This document shows positions 17,596-27,374 of a stretch of DNA of 64,000 nt, one piece after another. The stretch is from Gemmatimonadota bacterium (GTDB lineage: Bacteria > Latescibacterota > UBA2968 > GCA-2709665), in assembly GCA_028873695.1 (NCBI GenBank), contig JAPPNU010000017.1, positions 236,554 through 300,553 on the forward strand. The letters are read 5' to 3'. Numbering within the stretch: the first letter of the stretch is position 1; every line of letters begins with the position of its first letter. Both the position numbers and the translations under genes were made by a program. A model generated the notes under the pieces. That model did not search any database. It had not been told where the DNA came from and saw nothing but the letters and a program-made list of their open reading frames with translations.

Positions 17596-18414
17596 TCAGG
17601 CGAACGGCCAGAGCCTCAATACGGTCCTGCCCAGAATCCATTCCCGGTCCGCGTCGCTCAGAAACCCAAGCTCACTCCTGACCAGATCCAGCGCGCCGGA
17701 GTAGCCGCACTTCTGTTCGACGAGCGGCCAGTCGGTGCCCCACATGAGCCGCTCCGGACCGAACGCGTCGTAGACCTGCCCGACGACCGCGTGGGTGTCC
17801 CGGTACGGATAGGATTCGCGAGACACGGCCCAGGCGCCCGAGATCTTTACGTAAACCTGAGGATATTGTGCGAGTTGCAGCAGATTCCCGGCGCCGTCGG
17901 CCCCTTCGACAGACGGTCTGGCCATGTGGTCCACGCAGACCTGCACGTCCTCGTATTTTCGAATCCAGCGCTCCAGGTCCGGCAGCCGCTCCTGCACCGT
18001 CAGGATGCACATCGGCACCTTCAATTCACGCGTTCGCCGCCACAGCGCATCCAGGCCGGGACGCGTGAACCAGTCGCCTTCCGGCCCCGCGCCCGGGCTC
18101 AACCTCACGCCCCTGAAACCGTATTCCTCCACCCACCGGCTCAGATCGTCGGCCGCAGCCGGACTCTCCGGGTCCACCCGGCAGACGCCTTCGAAGCGAT
18201 CGGGATATTTCTTCAGACAGGCGCCCGCGTACCGGTTGTCCCACTTGTAGTGAATCACCTGCACCAGTACGGTCTTTTCCGTACCGTGACGCGCCATCTG
18301 TTCGAGCAATTGCTCGCACGACGCATCCTCGGCGGGCGGATTCTGATTGTCCGGCGCCCATGGATACGCCGGGTCGTTTACCCAGACGTGAACGTGAGGA
18401 TCGATTATACGCAT
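17596..18414 (-). CDS. Amidohydrolase-2 family hydrolase
   Basis: A 272-residue TIM-barrel hydrolase. DPHVHVW (His7, His9) opens the protein, VDHMARP and MWGTDWP complete the divalent-metal site, as in 2-pyrone-4,6-dicarboxylate lactonase and L-rhamnono/fucono-lactonase relatives. It is full length for that group. A sugar- or aromatic-acid lactone is a plausible substrate. The gene lies 24 bp upstream of the creatininase gene on the same strand, so the two are cotranscribed. The Shine-Dalgarno before ATG 18414 is weak. Confidence 0.88.
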   Translation of the reverse strand: MRIIDPHVHVWVNDPAYPWAPDNQNPPAEDASCEQLLEQMARHGTEKTVLVQVIHYKWDNRYAGACLKKYPDRFEGVCRVDPESPAAADDLSRWVEEYGFRGVRLSPGAGPEGDWFTRPGLDALWRRTRELKVPMCILTVQERLPDLERWIRKYEDVQVCVDHMARPSVEGADGAGNLLQLAQYPQVYVKISGAWAVSRESYPYRDTHAVVGQVYDAFGPERLMWGTDWPLVEQKCGYSGALDLVRSELGFLSDADREWILGRTVLRLWPFA

Positions 18415-18506
18415 AAGGATTCAGGTTGTCGGCATGCCTACTGTATGTGCCAATACTGCCGGGCACCCACAAGGGACGCCCCTAAAAGCTGGCGGAGAGT
18501 CGTTGC

Positions 18507-19583
18507 TTACGCCTTCGCCAGTTCTTCCGCAAGGGCGCAGATCGCGCGGGTGCCTTCATCCACGTCGTCCCGGCTGATGCCGAGGTACGGGATGGCGCGA
18601 ATGGCGGTGGGCCCCGGCGTGCTCACACGGACGCCCCATCCGGAAAGCAACCGGCTCGCGAACGCCTTTGAACTCGCCCCCGTGCCACCCACGTCGAACT
18701 TCACCATGTTGGTCTCGACCTCGTCCGGGTTCACCTGAATTCCCGGCGCGTCCGATATACCCACGGCCAGCCTCCTGGCATTGGCGTGGTCCTCCGCCAG
18801 CCGGTCGATATTGTGTTTCAACGCGTAGATCCCCGCGGCCGCGACGAAACCCGCCTGCCGCATGGCGCCGCCGATCCGCTGCTTCCACTGCCATGCCGAT
18901 TCGATGAACCCCGTCGAGCCGGCCAGCACGCCGCCGATGGGCGCGCCCAGGCCCTTGCTGAGATCGATCCAGAGCGAGTCGAATGTTTCAGCGTAGTCTC
19001 GCGCCGGGACTCCCGACGCGACGACCGCGTTGAACAGGCGGGCGCCGTCCATGTGCGTCTGCAGCTCCCGCTCGTGGGCCGCATCGCAGACCTCGCGCAT
19101 CTGTTCCAACGGCCAGACGCGCCCGCCCGGCCGGTTCGTGGTCTGTTCCACGGCCACCAGGCGAAAGCCCGGCCAGTAGCGCGTCGCCGGCTGGACCTCT
19201 TCCACTACGTGCCCCGCCGTAAACTGCCCGTTGACCCCGTCCACCGGATACAGGGTCGCGCTGGAGAGTACAGCCGCGCCGCCGGCTTCGGAATGCAGCG
19301 GGTGCGCGTTCCTTTCCAGCAAGACCATATCCCCGGGGCGGCAATGCACCGCAAAGGCAATCTGGTTGCACATCGTGCCCGACGGCAGCAGCAATGCGGC
19401 TTCCTTGCCCAGCATTTCCGCCACGGTCTCCTGCAGTTCGTTCACCGACGGATCTTCGCCGCGCTGCTCATCGCCGACTTCCGCCGCGCACATGAACTCG
19501 CGCATTTCGCGGGTCGGTTTGGTTGCCGTGTCGCTATAGAGGTCAATTTTCAACAGGGAATTTTCGACGGGTTCCAGATACAC
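18507..19583 (-). CDS. ltaE: Low-specificity L-threonine aldolase
   Basis: A 358-residue PLP enzyme of fold type I that cleaves L-threonine or L-allo-threonine (or other beta-hydroxy amino acids) to glycine and an aldehyde. DLYSDTATKPT opens the core, HMDGAR (177-182) binds the cofactor and Lys210 in IDLSKGLGAP is the Schiff-base lysine. It starts at GTG 19583, six bases after AAGGAG. The tyrosine in DLYSD is where DLRSD is more usual. It is 92 bp upstream of the amidohydrolase gene and could feed glycine or aldehydes from a hydroxy-amino-acid substrate of this cluster. Confidence 0.88.
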   Translation of the reverse strand: MYLEPVENSLLKIDLYSDTATKPTREMREFMCAAEVGDEQRGEDPSVNELQETVAEMLGKEAALLLPSGTMCNQIAFAVHCRPGDMVLLERNAHPLHSEAGGAAVLSSATLYPVDGVNGQFTAGHVVEEVQPATRYWPGFRLVAVEQTTNRPGGRVWPLEQMREVCDAAHERELQTHMDGARLFNAVVASGVPARDYAETFDSLWIDLSKGLGAPIGGVLAGSTGFIESAWQWKQRIGGAMRQAGFVAAAGIYALKHNIDRLAEDHANARRLAVGISDAPGIQVNPDEVETNMVKFDVGGTGASSKAFASRLLSGWGVRVSTPGPTAIRAIPYLGISRDDVDEGTRAICALAEELAKA

Positions 19584-19770
19584 TTTTGTCTCCTTATATG
19601 CTGCGGTTTTGACGGGTTGAAGCGCGGCGACCGAATCAGCCGTAGGCAGGAATCAGCGGATTGACGCGGGGCGGCCCGATCGTACGGACCGGAACGATGA
19701 AACCCGGATTCGACACGTTCCGGAATTCTTATGAACGGGTAGACAATGGGATGGAAGGCGGGTTACCTGT

Positions 19771-20733
19771 TCAACCTCGATTGGAGCCGCTGTCCTTCCG
19801 GAACAGACCCAGGAACCGGTCTTCGTAGAGTCCGTAGAGGTTCCATCGGTCCAGTTCCCGCTTCAGGAGGGCGGCTTTTTCCTTGGACGTATCGTGTTCC
19901 ACCTCTCCAAACAGGCGCTCGATCCGCTCCATGACGACCTGAGGCACCTGTTCCTCGTCGACTTCCTCGAGTTCAATTTCATCCTCGCTCTCGTGTTCCA
20001 TGGTGGAGAAGGTGGTGCGGATCTTCTCTTCTATCTGGGACATGGTGTCGTCCATGCGTGAGACCGCCTGGTCGATTTCAGACATATTCACGTCCAGTTC
20101 CAGCATCTTCGCCCAGACGCGGACGATCTCTCGCGACGCTTTCGGATTCGGCATCATCTGCGCGTACATCGGCATTGTCGCCAACAGGCAGGCCGCACGG
20201 ATATTCCGAAGTCCCGCCGAACCCAGCAACAGTCCGTTCAGACCGGCGATGTGTCCTTCCTGCAGGATTTCCACGCCGTATTGCTCGAGCCTATCGCGCA
20301 GGGCCTCCTGGTTGGCCGCGCCGAGGACCTGAACGCGTTCGTTGTGGCTGATGGGCATTGCGTATGCCGCGCCGGTGTAGATCGTTTCCACCTTGAATCG
20401 CTCTGCGAGGTCGAGCATGTGGCCCATGAGGACCGTTCCTCCCATGCCCGGTATCTGTGCTTCGCTCTCGGATATGATCAACGGCGGTTCTTCAACGTAG
20501 TAGAAGACGTGACTGGGCAGATCCGAAAACGAACGCGCGAGTCCCTTCTCCACAACCACCGCCTCCGGGGCGAAGTACTCACTCATGTCAATTTCCGCGA
20601 ACGGCGTCGCGTCGAGTTTCCGACGCAGGTAATCCAGGGCCCCAACGCCTACGCTTCCCATGCCGGGCCACGCGGCCAGCATGACCGAAGGGCGCATCCG
20701 ATCCGAAATATCTCTGGTTATTCTCGCGTTCAT
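19771..20733 (-). CDS. PAC2 family protein
   Basis: A 320-residue protein of the PAC2 (proteasome-assembly-chaperone-like) family, with AAWPGMGSVG near residue 19, the EPPLIISESE strand and GLNGLLLGSA in the middle. The C-terminal 90 residues are strongly acidic and helical (ESEDEIELEEVDEEQ) and could form a coiled coil. PAC2 proteins occur in archaea and actinobacteria, sometimes with proteasome or Pup genes; none is present here. ATG 20733 follows ggaaggtgg. It is flanked by gaps of 187 and 321 bp, so it is likely transcribed on its own. Confidence 0.82.
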   Translation of the reverse strand: MNARITRDISDRMRPSVMLAAWPGMGSVGVGALDYLRRKLDATPFAEIDMSEYFAPEAVVVEKGLARSFSDLPSHVFYYVEEPPLIISESEAQIPGMGGTVLMGHMLDLAERFKVETIYTGAAYAMPISHNERVQVLGAANQEALRDRLEQYGVEILQEGHIAGLNGLLLGSAGLRNIRAACLLATMPMYAQMMPNPKASREIVRVWAKMLELDVNMSEIDQAVSRMDDTMSQIEEKIRTTFSTMEHESEDEIELEEVDEEQVPQVVMERIERLFGEVEHDTSKEKAALLKRELDRWNLYGLYEDRFLGLFRKDSGSNRG

Positions 20734-21054
20734 CCTGATTCCACCTTCCGCCTCGCAGCCCGTTGAAAGAGCCCATCCTGGCAACGGCCGGCTCTCGTGG
20801 CCGAATGACTGCGTTGCGCCGCATCGCCGATTCGGGCGATTCGATTCGGTCGCGCGCTTTTTCTTCGGTCACGATGGCTTGGCCTCGCCTGCAGGGCGAC
20901 TCTTCAAACGGACCGGTTGGTCCCAATGCCGCGTGTGCAGGCCGAAAACCGATGCAATCCGGTACTAACCGGATCGACTCACGATAATATACGACAATCC
21001 CGCGGGATGTCCAAAGCATCCGTGCCAGAGCAGGCGGCCGAATACCGCCTGCCG
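20734..21054. other. Intergenic region with a GC-rich hairpin
   Basis: A 321-bp space between the Gfo/Idh/MocA gene (which ends at 21055) and PAC2. I see no gene. A hairpin at 21030-21052 may stop transcription of the upstream operon. Confidence 0.5.
21030..21052 (-). terminator. Hairpin downstream of Gfo/Idh/MocA gene
   Basis: GCAGGCGG and CCGCCTGC form a perfect 8-bp stem with a 7-nt loop, two bases beyond the stop codon at 21055. There is no T-run, so termination would be weak or factor-dependent. Confidence 0.4.
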
Positions 21055-22137
21055 CTATACATAACCCTCGAGTGGATGGGTCCGATCGGACATCGGAAAC
21101 ACCACACGTGAGCCGGAAATCTGCGATGCATAGGCGCCCAGCACCATTTCAAGGGCCTTCACCGCATCCACGCCGCTGGACAACGGCTGCCTGTCACGCT
21201 CGACCGCATCGATCAGATCCAGGATCGCCAACAGGTTTCCGTCGGCGAACGGAGCGGTTTCCAGGTCCAGAACCTTCCAGGCCTGCGAGTCGTCCTCCGG
21301 CAGCCAGACGGGGTACGGATACGCGGCGATCAGGGTCGGCGCGCCGCCCCGCAGCATCAGCCGTCCATCCCGCCCGACCAGTTCCAGGCCGAAACACTGC
21401 CCGTTTCCGGGCTGATTCGCCCGGGATAGGAAGGACCCTGCGGCGCCGTTCTCAAACGCGAAACAACTGTGGATGCAATCGCCGGCGATCAGACCAACCG
21501 GCTCCGCTGCCTCGCGGGCGTCCCCCGGTCGCATCTCGCGCTCGTTCGTCCTGACCCTTGCGCTCATCCAGGCCACGTCGCCGGCCAGGAACCGCATGAG
21601 ATTGAACAGATGCGTGCCCAGGACGATCATGTCCTCGCCGCCGCCGCGACGGTCCTGCTTGCCGGTCGCATGAATTGCCTGCAACGGGCCGACGTCGCCC
21701 GCGTCCAGCATGCGTTTTGCGGCCTGGACCTGAGGCAGATAGACGCCCTGATGCGCCACGGCCAGTTTGACGCCCGCACGATCCGCCGCAGACACCATGC
21801 GGTCCGCCGATTCCAGGCTGTGGGCCATCGGTTTCTCGCAGTAGACGTGGCAGCCCGCTTCCACGCACGCCAGTACCATCTCTTCATGGCAATCCACCCA
21901 GCGGGGACCCACCGTAACAAGCTCCAGCGCTTCCTTTTCCAGCATTTCCCGGTAGTCTTCGTAGGTCCGTTGGGCACCGGCTGCTTCGGCGACTTCACGC
22001 CGCCCCCGCGGGTCCGGATCCGCCACGGCCACCAGATTCACCGCATTCGCCGCCGCCAATCCAAGGTGAAGGCCGTGTCCGTAGCCACCGCGGCCCGTCC
22101 GGCCGATCGCGCCGCCTCTATACTGTCTGTCAGACAT
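21055..22137 (-). CDS. Gfo/Idh/MocA family oxidoreductase
   Basis: A 360-residue oxidoreductase. The dinucleotide loop is GRTGRGGYGHG rather than a canonical GxGxxG, a variant seen in a subset of this family; CEKPMAH gives the EKP signature and VLGTHLFNLMRF carries the catalytic-site histidine. The C-terminal domain is complete. ATG 22137 has AGGAGA 8 nt upstream and is preferred to a TTG six bases earlier. It follows the MDR dehydrogenase by 44 bp in one operon, suggesting two successive redox steps on a polyol or sugar. Confidence 0.86.
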   Translation of the reverse strand: MSDRQYRGGAIGRTGRGGYGHGLHLGLAAANAVNLVAVADPDPRGRREVAEAAGAQRTYEDYREMLEKEALELVTVGPRWVDCHEEMVLACVEAGCHVYCEKPMAHSLESADRMVSAADRAGVKLAVAHQGVYLPQVQAAKRMLDAGDVGPLQAIHATGKQDRRGGGEDMIVLGTHLFNLMRFLAGDVAWMSARVRTNEREMRPGDAREAAEPVGLIAGDCIHSCFAFENGAAGSFLSRANQPGNGQCFGLELVGRDGRLMLRGGAPTLIAAYPYPVWLPEDDSQAWKVLDLETAPFADGNLLAILDLIDAVERDRQPLSSGVDAVKALEMVLGAYASQISGSRVVFPMSDRTHPLEGYV

Positions 22138-22181
22138 ACGCAATTCTCCTATCGCTTCAAAGTCTCCCGGTTACAGGACGT

Positions 22182-23228
22182 CTAAGGCAACAGGACCACG
22201 CCGAGCGCGTCGTTCGGACGTTGAATCAGGTCTTCGCAGGCCTCCGGCGCATCCGAAAGACCGACCCGGTGGGTAATCAGCGGTTCGACCAGCATACCGC
22301 CGGAAGCCATGAATTCCAGACATTCCTCGAGGTTCCGCCCTGTCGTCCACTGCATGAAGACAGGCGGATATTCCCTGCCGTGTTCCCAGGCCTCATCGTG
22401 GTATCCGGGCCCCGTACGGGCGGCGCTCCGCACGTCCAGGTTACCCAGGCCCGATGCAAACACGTGCTCGATCTTCGCCCCGCCAACGATTGTGATCCGG
22501 CCCATCTGGTGTGTATCCGGCGCCCGCTTCATCATCGCCACCAGCGTTTTGAAAGCCTCCGTGCCGTCCCCGCCGAACGCCATGATGCCCGCATCCAGAC
22601 CGTATCCGCGCGTAAATTCCCCTGACGCCGCTACGGGGTCCTCCTCGCTCACGTTCACGCTCCGGCTCACGCCCGTCTTCTCCGCGACCGACAGTCGCAT
22701 CGGCAGCCTGTCCAACGCAAGCGTGTGACAGCCGGCAAGCCGCGCCCACTGGCAGGAGAACTGACCCACCGGACCGAGTCCGACGACTGCGACGAATTCG
22801 CCCAGGGTCAACTCGGCGCGGCGGACGGCATTCAGCGCGGTCGCGACCAGATGAATGGCCGACGCATCCTCGAAGTGCACGGCGTCGGGCATCGGGACGG
22901 CCATATTCCTCGGTACGCAGGCGTGGGTCGCGTGCAAAGCGTAACCGCCGCCCATGCAGGCCACCCGGGTACCCGCCGGTATATCTTCACAGCCTTCACC
23001 CTGACCGATTACCACGCCGGAATTGGAATACCCGAAGGGGCGGGGCGGCGCGGTTCCCGGGTTATCTCGGATCCGCGTCACACCGCCCAGTTCCGTACCC
23101 GGACTCACAAAACTCGCCCGGACCTCGACCTGGACCTGGCCGGGGCCCGGCTGCGGAATCGGCTCCTCGATCACGACAATCCGACCGGCGCCGTCTCTGG
23201 CTGCTACCTTGCGTAGACCGTTTGGCAT
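22182..23228 (-). CDS. MDR (zinc-type alcohol dehydrogenase-like) oxidoreductase
   Basis: A 348-residue medium-chain dehydrogenase. The GroES-like half is recognisable (GQVQVEVRASFVSPGTELGG, about 30-49) but the catalytic-zinc cysteine is absent there; the NAD(P) domain has VVGLGPVGQFSCQWA and ALDR. It resembles the bi-domain MDR proteins that accompany Gfo/Idh/MocA enzymes in sugar-modification clusters. GGAGAA precedes ATG 23228. It is 45 bp downstream of the first of two DUF6785 genes and 44 bp upstream of a Gfo/Idh/MocA gene. Confidence 0.85.
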   Translation of the reverse strand: MPNGLRKVAARDGAGRIVVIEEPIPQPGPGQVQVEVRASFVSPGTELGGVTRIRDNPGTAPPRPFGYSNSGVVIGQGEGCEDIPAGTRVACMGGGYALHATHACVPRNMAVPMPDAVHFEDASAIHLVATALNAVRRAELTLGEFVAVVGLGPVGQFSCQWARLAGCHTLALDRLPMRLSVAEKTGVSRSVNVSEEDPVAASGEFTRGYGLDAGIMAFGGDGTEAFKTLVAMMKRAPDTHQMGRITIVGGAKIEHVFASGLGNLDVRSAARTGPGYHDEAWEHGREYPPVFMQWTTGRNLEECLEFMASGGMLVEPLITHRVGLSDAPEACEDLIQRPNDALGVVLLP

Positions 23229-23273
23229 TGTGTTTCTCCTTTTCTGTCAGGCTGGATATTCTAACGCTGCTAT

Positions 23274-25277
23274 TTAATACACATGGATGCGGTGGCCCTG
23301 CGGCATGAACCAGACGGCATCCAGCACGAGTCCCAGCGCGATCGCGAATACGTACCCGATAAGCAGGCCAATAAAAAACGGACGCGAACGGCGGTAGAAC
23401 GCGGCTCCGAAAAATCGCAGCAGAATCGCCTTCAGGCTCCACGCCAGAAAAATCGTAAATCCCGTCAGATGCGAAAGGGCTGACCCGGATAGCGCAAAAC
23501 CGATGGGATGAAAGGGCCACCACGTAAACCGGTAACGCATGAACGTGATGACCCCCATCGCTATCACACCGACGACGAAGAACACATACTCGCTGGACTG
23601 CATCGGTTTCGGTGAGATGATGTCGCTGACCGCACCCTGGAAGCCGCTGTGTCCGGCCCGCGTTACCAGCCAGTTCGGCTCGAAGTTGTAGCCGCCAACC
23701 GTATATCCGAGCCAGACGACGTATAGCGTCGATGCCACCAGCCCCACCATGAACGCGGCGCATGCCGACCAGAACAACCGTCTCTTGTTGCCGGTGACGA
23801 AGTCGCCCAGCCGGTTGGCATGCATCCCGAATGTGAATATCGTTCCCTTGAAATGGCTCAATGCCACCGCGGTCGGATAGAACAAGGCGTGGGTCGCCGC
23901 CGGTATGCCTTTGGGTCCCCCGAACGAAGCCTGTACAAGAGTCCGAGCCGACGTCGGCGAACTCAGAAAGACCAGCCCTGAATCCGCCAGGATCTTGCCC
24001 ATAGCGAGATAGACGAGAAACATGGTCGGGATGGTCAGCGCAATCACGCCGGAATCCATCCCGACGTTCCAGAGCCATGCGACGGCGTAGCAACAGGCGA
24101 TCCCCAGGCCAAGGAACGCCGCGCGATAGGAAATGAGTTCGCGGCTGTCGTCGATATGATCGCTGTTCGGTTTCAGCGCTTTCATAAATGCGTCCTTGAG
24201 ATGACGCCGCGAAATCAACACCCAGAAGACCGCCAGACACACGAATGCGCCGGCGGTCTGCCAGGTGTACGGCCCGGCGGACCGGTAGGCATGCCAGGAC
24301 GGCATGCCCAGCCGCGTCAGGATTCCCGATTCCACAACGAAAAAGAGATCGAAAAACCAGAGACTGAACAGGACTTCGAGACTGGCAAAATAGGCGAAGC
24401 AGATCACGAACGTATTGAAAGAAATCCACAGCGCGGGAAAATCCCGCGCCAGAGGAAGGTACCATCCCGGCGTCATGCGAAAACTCGGAAAGGCGGGAAA
24501 GAACCATCCGATCATATTCCAGCAATAGATGAAGGCGCTGACCGTGAACCCGGCCCAGAACATCCGGCCCTGCATAAATTCCGGTAGCAGCCGCTTCCCG
24601 GAGCCTCCCAGGGACGCGATTTCCACGATCGGCTCCATCGCCGGATAAACGAGTTTTTCGTATTCCGACCATTGCCGGTGGATGATGATCGACGCGCAGA
24701 AACAGGCGAACGCCACCGCGGCAATAAACGTGAACCACCAGAACAGCGGCCCCATCCAGATTTCCCAGGGCACGGCCGCGTCGTGAGGCAATCCGTTGTA
24801 AAACCAGCTCATTTCCCCGTTCCTGTTCTGGGGAAAGATAAATTCAGGAAGATAGGGGTGCAGGAACTCCGACCAGCGATTTTCGGGCGTGGCGAAATAG
24901 TACGGTGACACGATCACACCCACCAGGTATCCGCTCACGCCATACGTGGGACCGAGCGAACTCACGAACCCCATGGTGAAAACCGTAAGCCACTCTGTTC
25001 GCGAAAACACGAATGGCCTTCCGAATCGAAAGGCCAGCACTGAACAGACGACCATTGACAGCATGGTCAGTATCAGGTTGCCCATTGGCATATGGCTGTA
25101 GGCCATCAATGAGCCATGGACAAGATAGAGCACGGTGTTGGCCAGAAGACTGACTGCCACCGCAAGGCACAGTCCGAAGGCGATCGATCGAAGCGTGACG
25201 CCCCGGTCCCCTGCCGCAGCGAACGATTCGGGATTTGGATGTGCGGCCTGCGTAATCGCCGCGCCGCTTTCAGGCAT
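23274..25277 (-). CDS. DUF6785-type polytopic membrane protein
   Basis: A 667-residue membrane protein with 12 or more hydrophobic helices, close in sequence along its whole length to the gene immediately upstream (both share GLPHDAAVPWE/GLPQGAPIPWE-type segments, SPYYFATPENRW and MHANRLGDFVTGNKRR-like stretches). It ends HRIHVY, matching the HxxH-Y C-termini of the other two copies. Transport of a breakdown product of the neighbouring enzymes is the natural inference; the family has no established substrate. Start ATG 25277 is 15 bp after the stop of the upstream paralogue. Confidence 0.82.
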   Translation of the reverse strand: MPESGAAITQAAHPNPESFAAAGDRGVTLRSIAFGLCLAVAVSLLANTVLYLVHGSLMAYSHMPMGNLILTMLSMVVCSVLAFRFGRPFVFSRTEWLTVFTMGFVSSLGPTYGVSGYLVGVIVSPYYFATPENRWSEFLHPYLPEFIFPQNRNGEMSWFYNGLPHDAAVPWEIWMGPLFWWFTFIAAVAFACFCASIIIHRQWSEYEKLVYPAMEPIVEIASLGGSGKRLLPEFMQGRMFWAGFTVSAFIYCWNMIGWFFPAFPSFRMTPGWYLPLARDFPALWISFNTFVICFAYFASLEVLFSLWFFDLFFVVESGILTRLGMPSWHAYRSAGPYTWQTAGAFVCLAVFWVLISRRHLKDAFMKALKPNSDHIDDSRELISYRAAFLGLGIACCYAVAWLWNVGMDSGVIALTIPTMFLVYLAMGKILADSGLVFLSSPTSARTLVQASFGGPKGIPAATHALFYPTAVALSHFKGTIFTFGMHANRLGDFVTGNKRRLFWSACAAFMVGLVASTLYVVWLGYTVGGYNFEPNWLVTRAGHSGFQGAVSDIISPKPMQSSEYVFFVVGVIAMGVITFMRYRFTWWPFHPIGFALSGSALSHLTGFTIFLAWSLKAILLRFFGAAFYRRSRPFFIGLLIGYVFAIALGLVLDAVWFMPQGHRIHVY

Positions 25278-25292
25278 CGAATAATCCTGGCG

Positions 25293-27305
25293 TCAATACC
25301 ATTTGTGGAGCGTGTGCCCCTGTTTTCCGAAGAATACGGCGTCTACGATCAACCCGAGCGTTGTAACCAGAATATATGCCGTCAGCGCACCAATGAAAAA
25401 TGGCCGCGATTTCCTGTAGAACGCCGCGCCAACCAGCTTCAGCAGGATGAATTTCACCAGCCAGGCCATAAATAGCGTAAAGCTCGTCAGCCTCGTGAGC
25501 CATGCCCCTGAAATAGCGAATCCGACGGGATGAAGAGGCCACCAACTGAAACGGTACCGCAGCAGATTCAACGCCAACATGACGACAAAACCCACCAGAA
25601 AGAACCAATAATCCTCCGCCTCGGACGGTTCCGGCGAAAGAATATCGTTCACGCCCCGCTGGTACCCGCCTACACCGGCACGGATGATCAGCCAGTTAGG
25701 CTGGAAGTTGTACCCGCCGATTGTATATCCCAGCCAGATCGTAAACAGGGTGGATCCCACGACGCCCACGACGAATGCGCCGAAAACCCCTCCAAAGAAC
25801 CACCTGTGCCCCCCGGCAAGGAAATCTCCCAGCCGGTTCAGGTGCATCCCCACAGAAAACGTGTATGCCCGAAAATGATTGAGCGATACGGACGCCGGGT
25901 ACATGATCGCGTGGTTGGCCGCCGGGACGGCGCTTGCGCCGCCCAGCGCCGCCGTTGTCAGCGACCACGCCCTCGTTGCCGATCCGATGTATATGTGTCC
26001 GGTTTCGGCAAGAATCTTTGCCACACCGAAATAAATCAAAAACATGGTTGGAATCAGCAGGAAGATGACCTTCAAGTCCATACCCGCCTGCCACAACCAG
26101 GCGACGGCATAAGCCGTTGAGACGAACAGCCAGATAAACGCCGCCCGATAGGATATCAGTTCGCGCCGGTCGTCAATCGGACTGCTTTCGGGGCGGAGCG
26201 CCTTGTGAAACGCCTGCCAGAGATGGGTCCGGGAAACCAGCAGCCACCAGAAGGCAATGCCGATAAACGCCCCGTAGATCTGCCACGCATATCGCCCGGT
26301 CATATAGTGAGGTGAAATCGCCTCTACCCCGAGCCGGTTCAGAAAACCGCCCTCGAAGATAAAGACCAGGTCGAAGAACCAGAGGCTGAACAATACTTCG
26401 AGACTCGCGAAATAGGAGAAACAGATGACCACCGTACTGACGAAGATCCACTGAGGCGGGAAAGCCCTCCCCAGTGGAATCCAGGTTCCCCTCGCTGTGG
26501 GGAAGACAGGAAAACCGGGTTTGAACCATCCGATAATATTCCAACTGAAGACAAAAAAGACGATCCCGAATCCGGTCCAGAAGGCCTTGCCGGACATGAA
26601 CTCCGGGAGCCAACCTCTGCCCCTGCCGGCGTTCGCCGCCATCTCCACGATGGGCTCCATCGCCGGAAAAACGATCTTTTCGTTCTCCGACCACTGCCTG
26701 TGGATGATCACCGACGCGCACAGACAAGCGAGCGCGACCGCGCAGACGAATGTAAACCACCAGAACAGGGGCATCGTCCAGGCTTCCCACGGAATGGGGG
26801 CGCCCTGGGGCAGCCCGTCGTAAAACCAGGTCATTGCCCCGTCCTTGTTGGTGGGGATCATCCACTCCGGGAGGTACGGATGCAGGAACTCGGCCCAGCG
26901 GTTCTCGGGCGTGGCGAAATAGTAGGGTGTCACGATAACGCCTACCAGGTAACCGCTCACGCCGTAGGTCGGGCCGAGAGACGCGATAAACCCCATTGCG
27001 AAGATCGTAATCCACTCACTCGTGGAGAAGGCAAACCCGCGGCCGAACCCTCTCGCCAGCACCGCACAGACCAGAATCGAAAGCAGCCAGACGATCAGGT
27101 TCCCCATCGGCATATGACTGTACGCCATAAACGAGGAGTGGAGTATATACCGTACGACGTTTCCCAGGACGCTGATGACAAATGCCACGCACAGCCCGAA
27201 GACCAGCGCACGAACCGTCGTTCCGCGGTCTTCGACGGCCATGTCCCCGGGGCTTCTCGTCAGACGGGCAAGGCCCCGTGTGGAAATCCTGTTCGGTTCA
27301 GCCAT
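25293..27305 (-). CDS. DUF6785-type polytopic membrane protein
   Basis: A 670-residue paralogue of the protein at 23274-25277. After about 35 soluble residues the membrane part begins (LVFGLCVAFVISVLGNVVRY); the conserved AYSHMPMGNLIVWLLS, TPYYFATPENRWAEFLHPYL and IIHRQWSENEKIVFPAMEPI motifs follow. ATG 27305 has ggagtg upstream and is preferred to earlier in-frame codons. The two adjacent genes are a tandem duplication that has diverged; they may form a heteromer or handle related substrates. The third copy at 3279 is more distant. Confidence 0.82.
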   Translation of the reverse strand: MAEPNRISTRGLARLTRSPGDMAVEDRGTTVRALVFGLCVAFVISVLGNVVRYILHSSFMAYSHMPMGNLIVWLLSILVCAVLARGFGRGFAFSTSEWITIFAMGFIASLGPTYGVSGYLVGVIVTPYYFATPENRWAEFLHPYLPEWMIPTNKDGAMTWFYDGLPQGAPIPWEAWTMPLFWWFTFVCAVALACLCASVIIHRQWSENEKIVFPAMEPIVEMAANAGRGRGWLPEFMSGKAFWTGFGIVFFVFSWNIIGWFKPGFPVFPTARGTWIPLGRAFPPQWIFVSTVVICFSYFASLEVLFSLWFFDLVFIFEGGFLNRLGVEAISPHYMTGRYAWQIYGAFIGIAFWWLLVSRTHLWQAFHKALRPESSPIDDRRELISYRAAFIWLFVSTAYAVAWLWQAGMDLKVIFLLIPTMFLIYFGVAKILAETGHIYIGSATRAWSLTTAALGGASAVPAANHAIMYPASVSLNHFRAYTFSVGMHLNRLGDFLAGGHRWFFGGVFGAFVVGVVGSTLFTIWLGYTIGGYNFQPNWLIIRAGVGGYQRGVNDILSPEPSEAEDYWFFLVGFVVMLALNLLRYRFSWWPLHPVGFAISGAWLTRLTSFTLFMAWLVKFILLKLVGAAFYRKSRPFFIGALTAYILVTTLGLIVDAVFFGKQGHTLHKWY

Positions 27306-27374
27306 CAACACTCCTTCAATGCACATCAGGCCAGCGGAACCTCGATCCTGCTCCCGGCGCATCGGTCACCGCGG

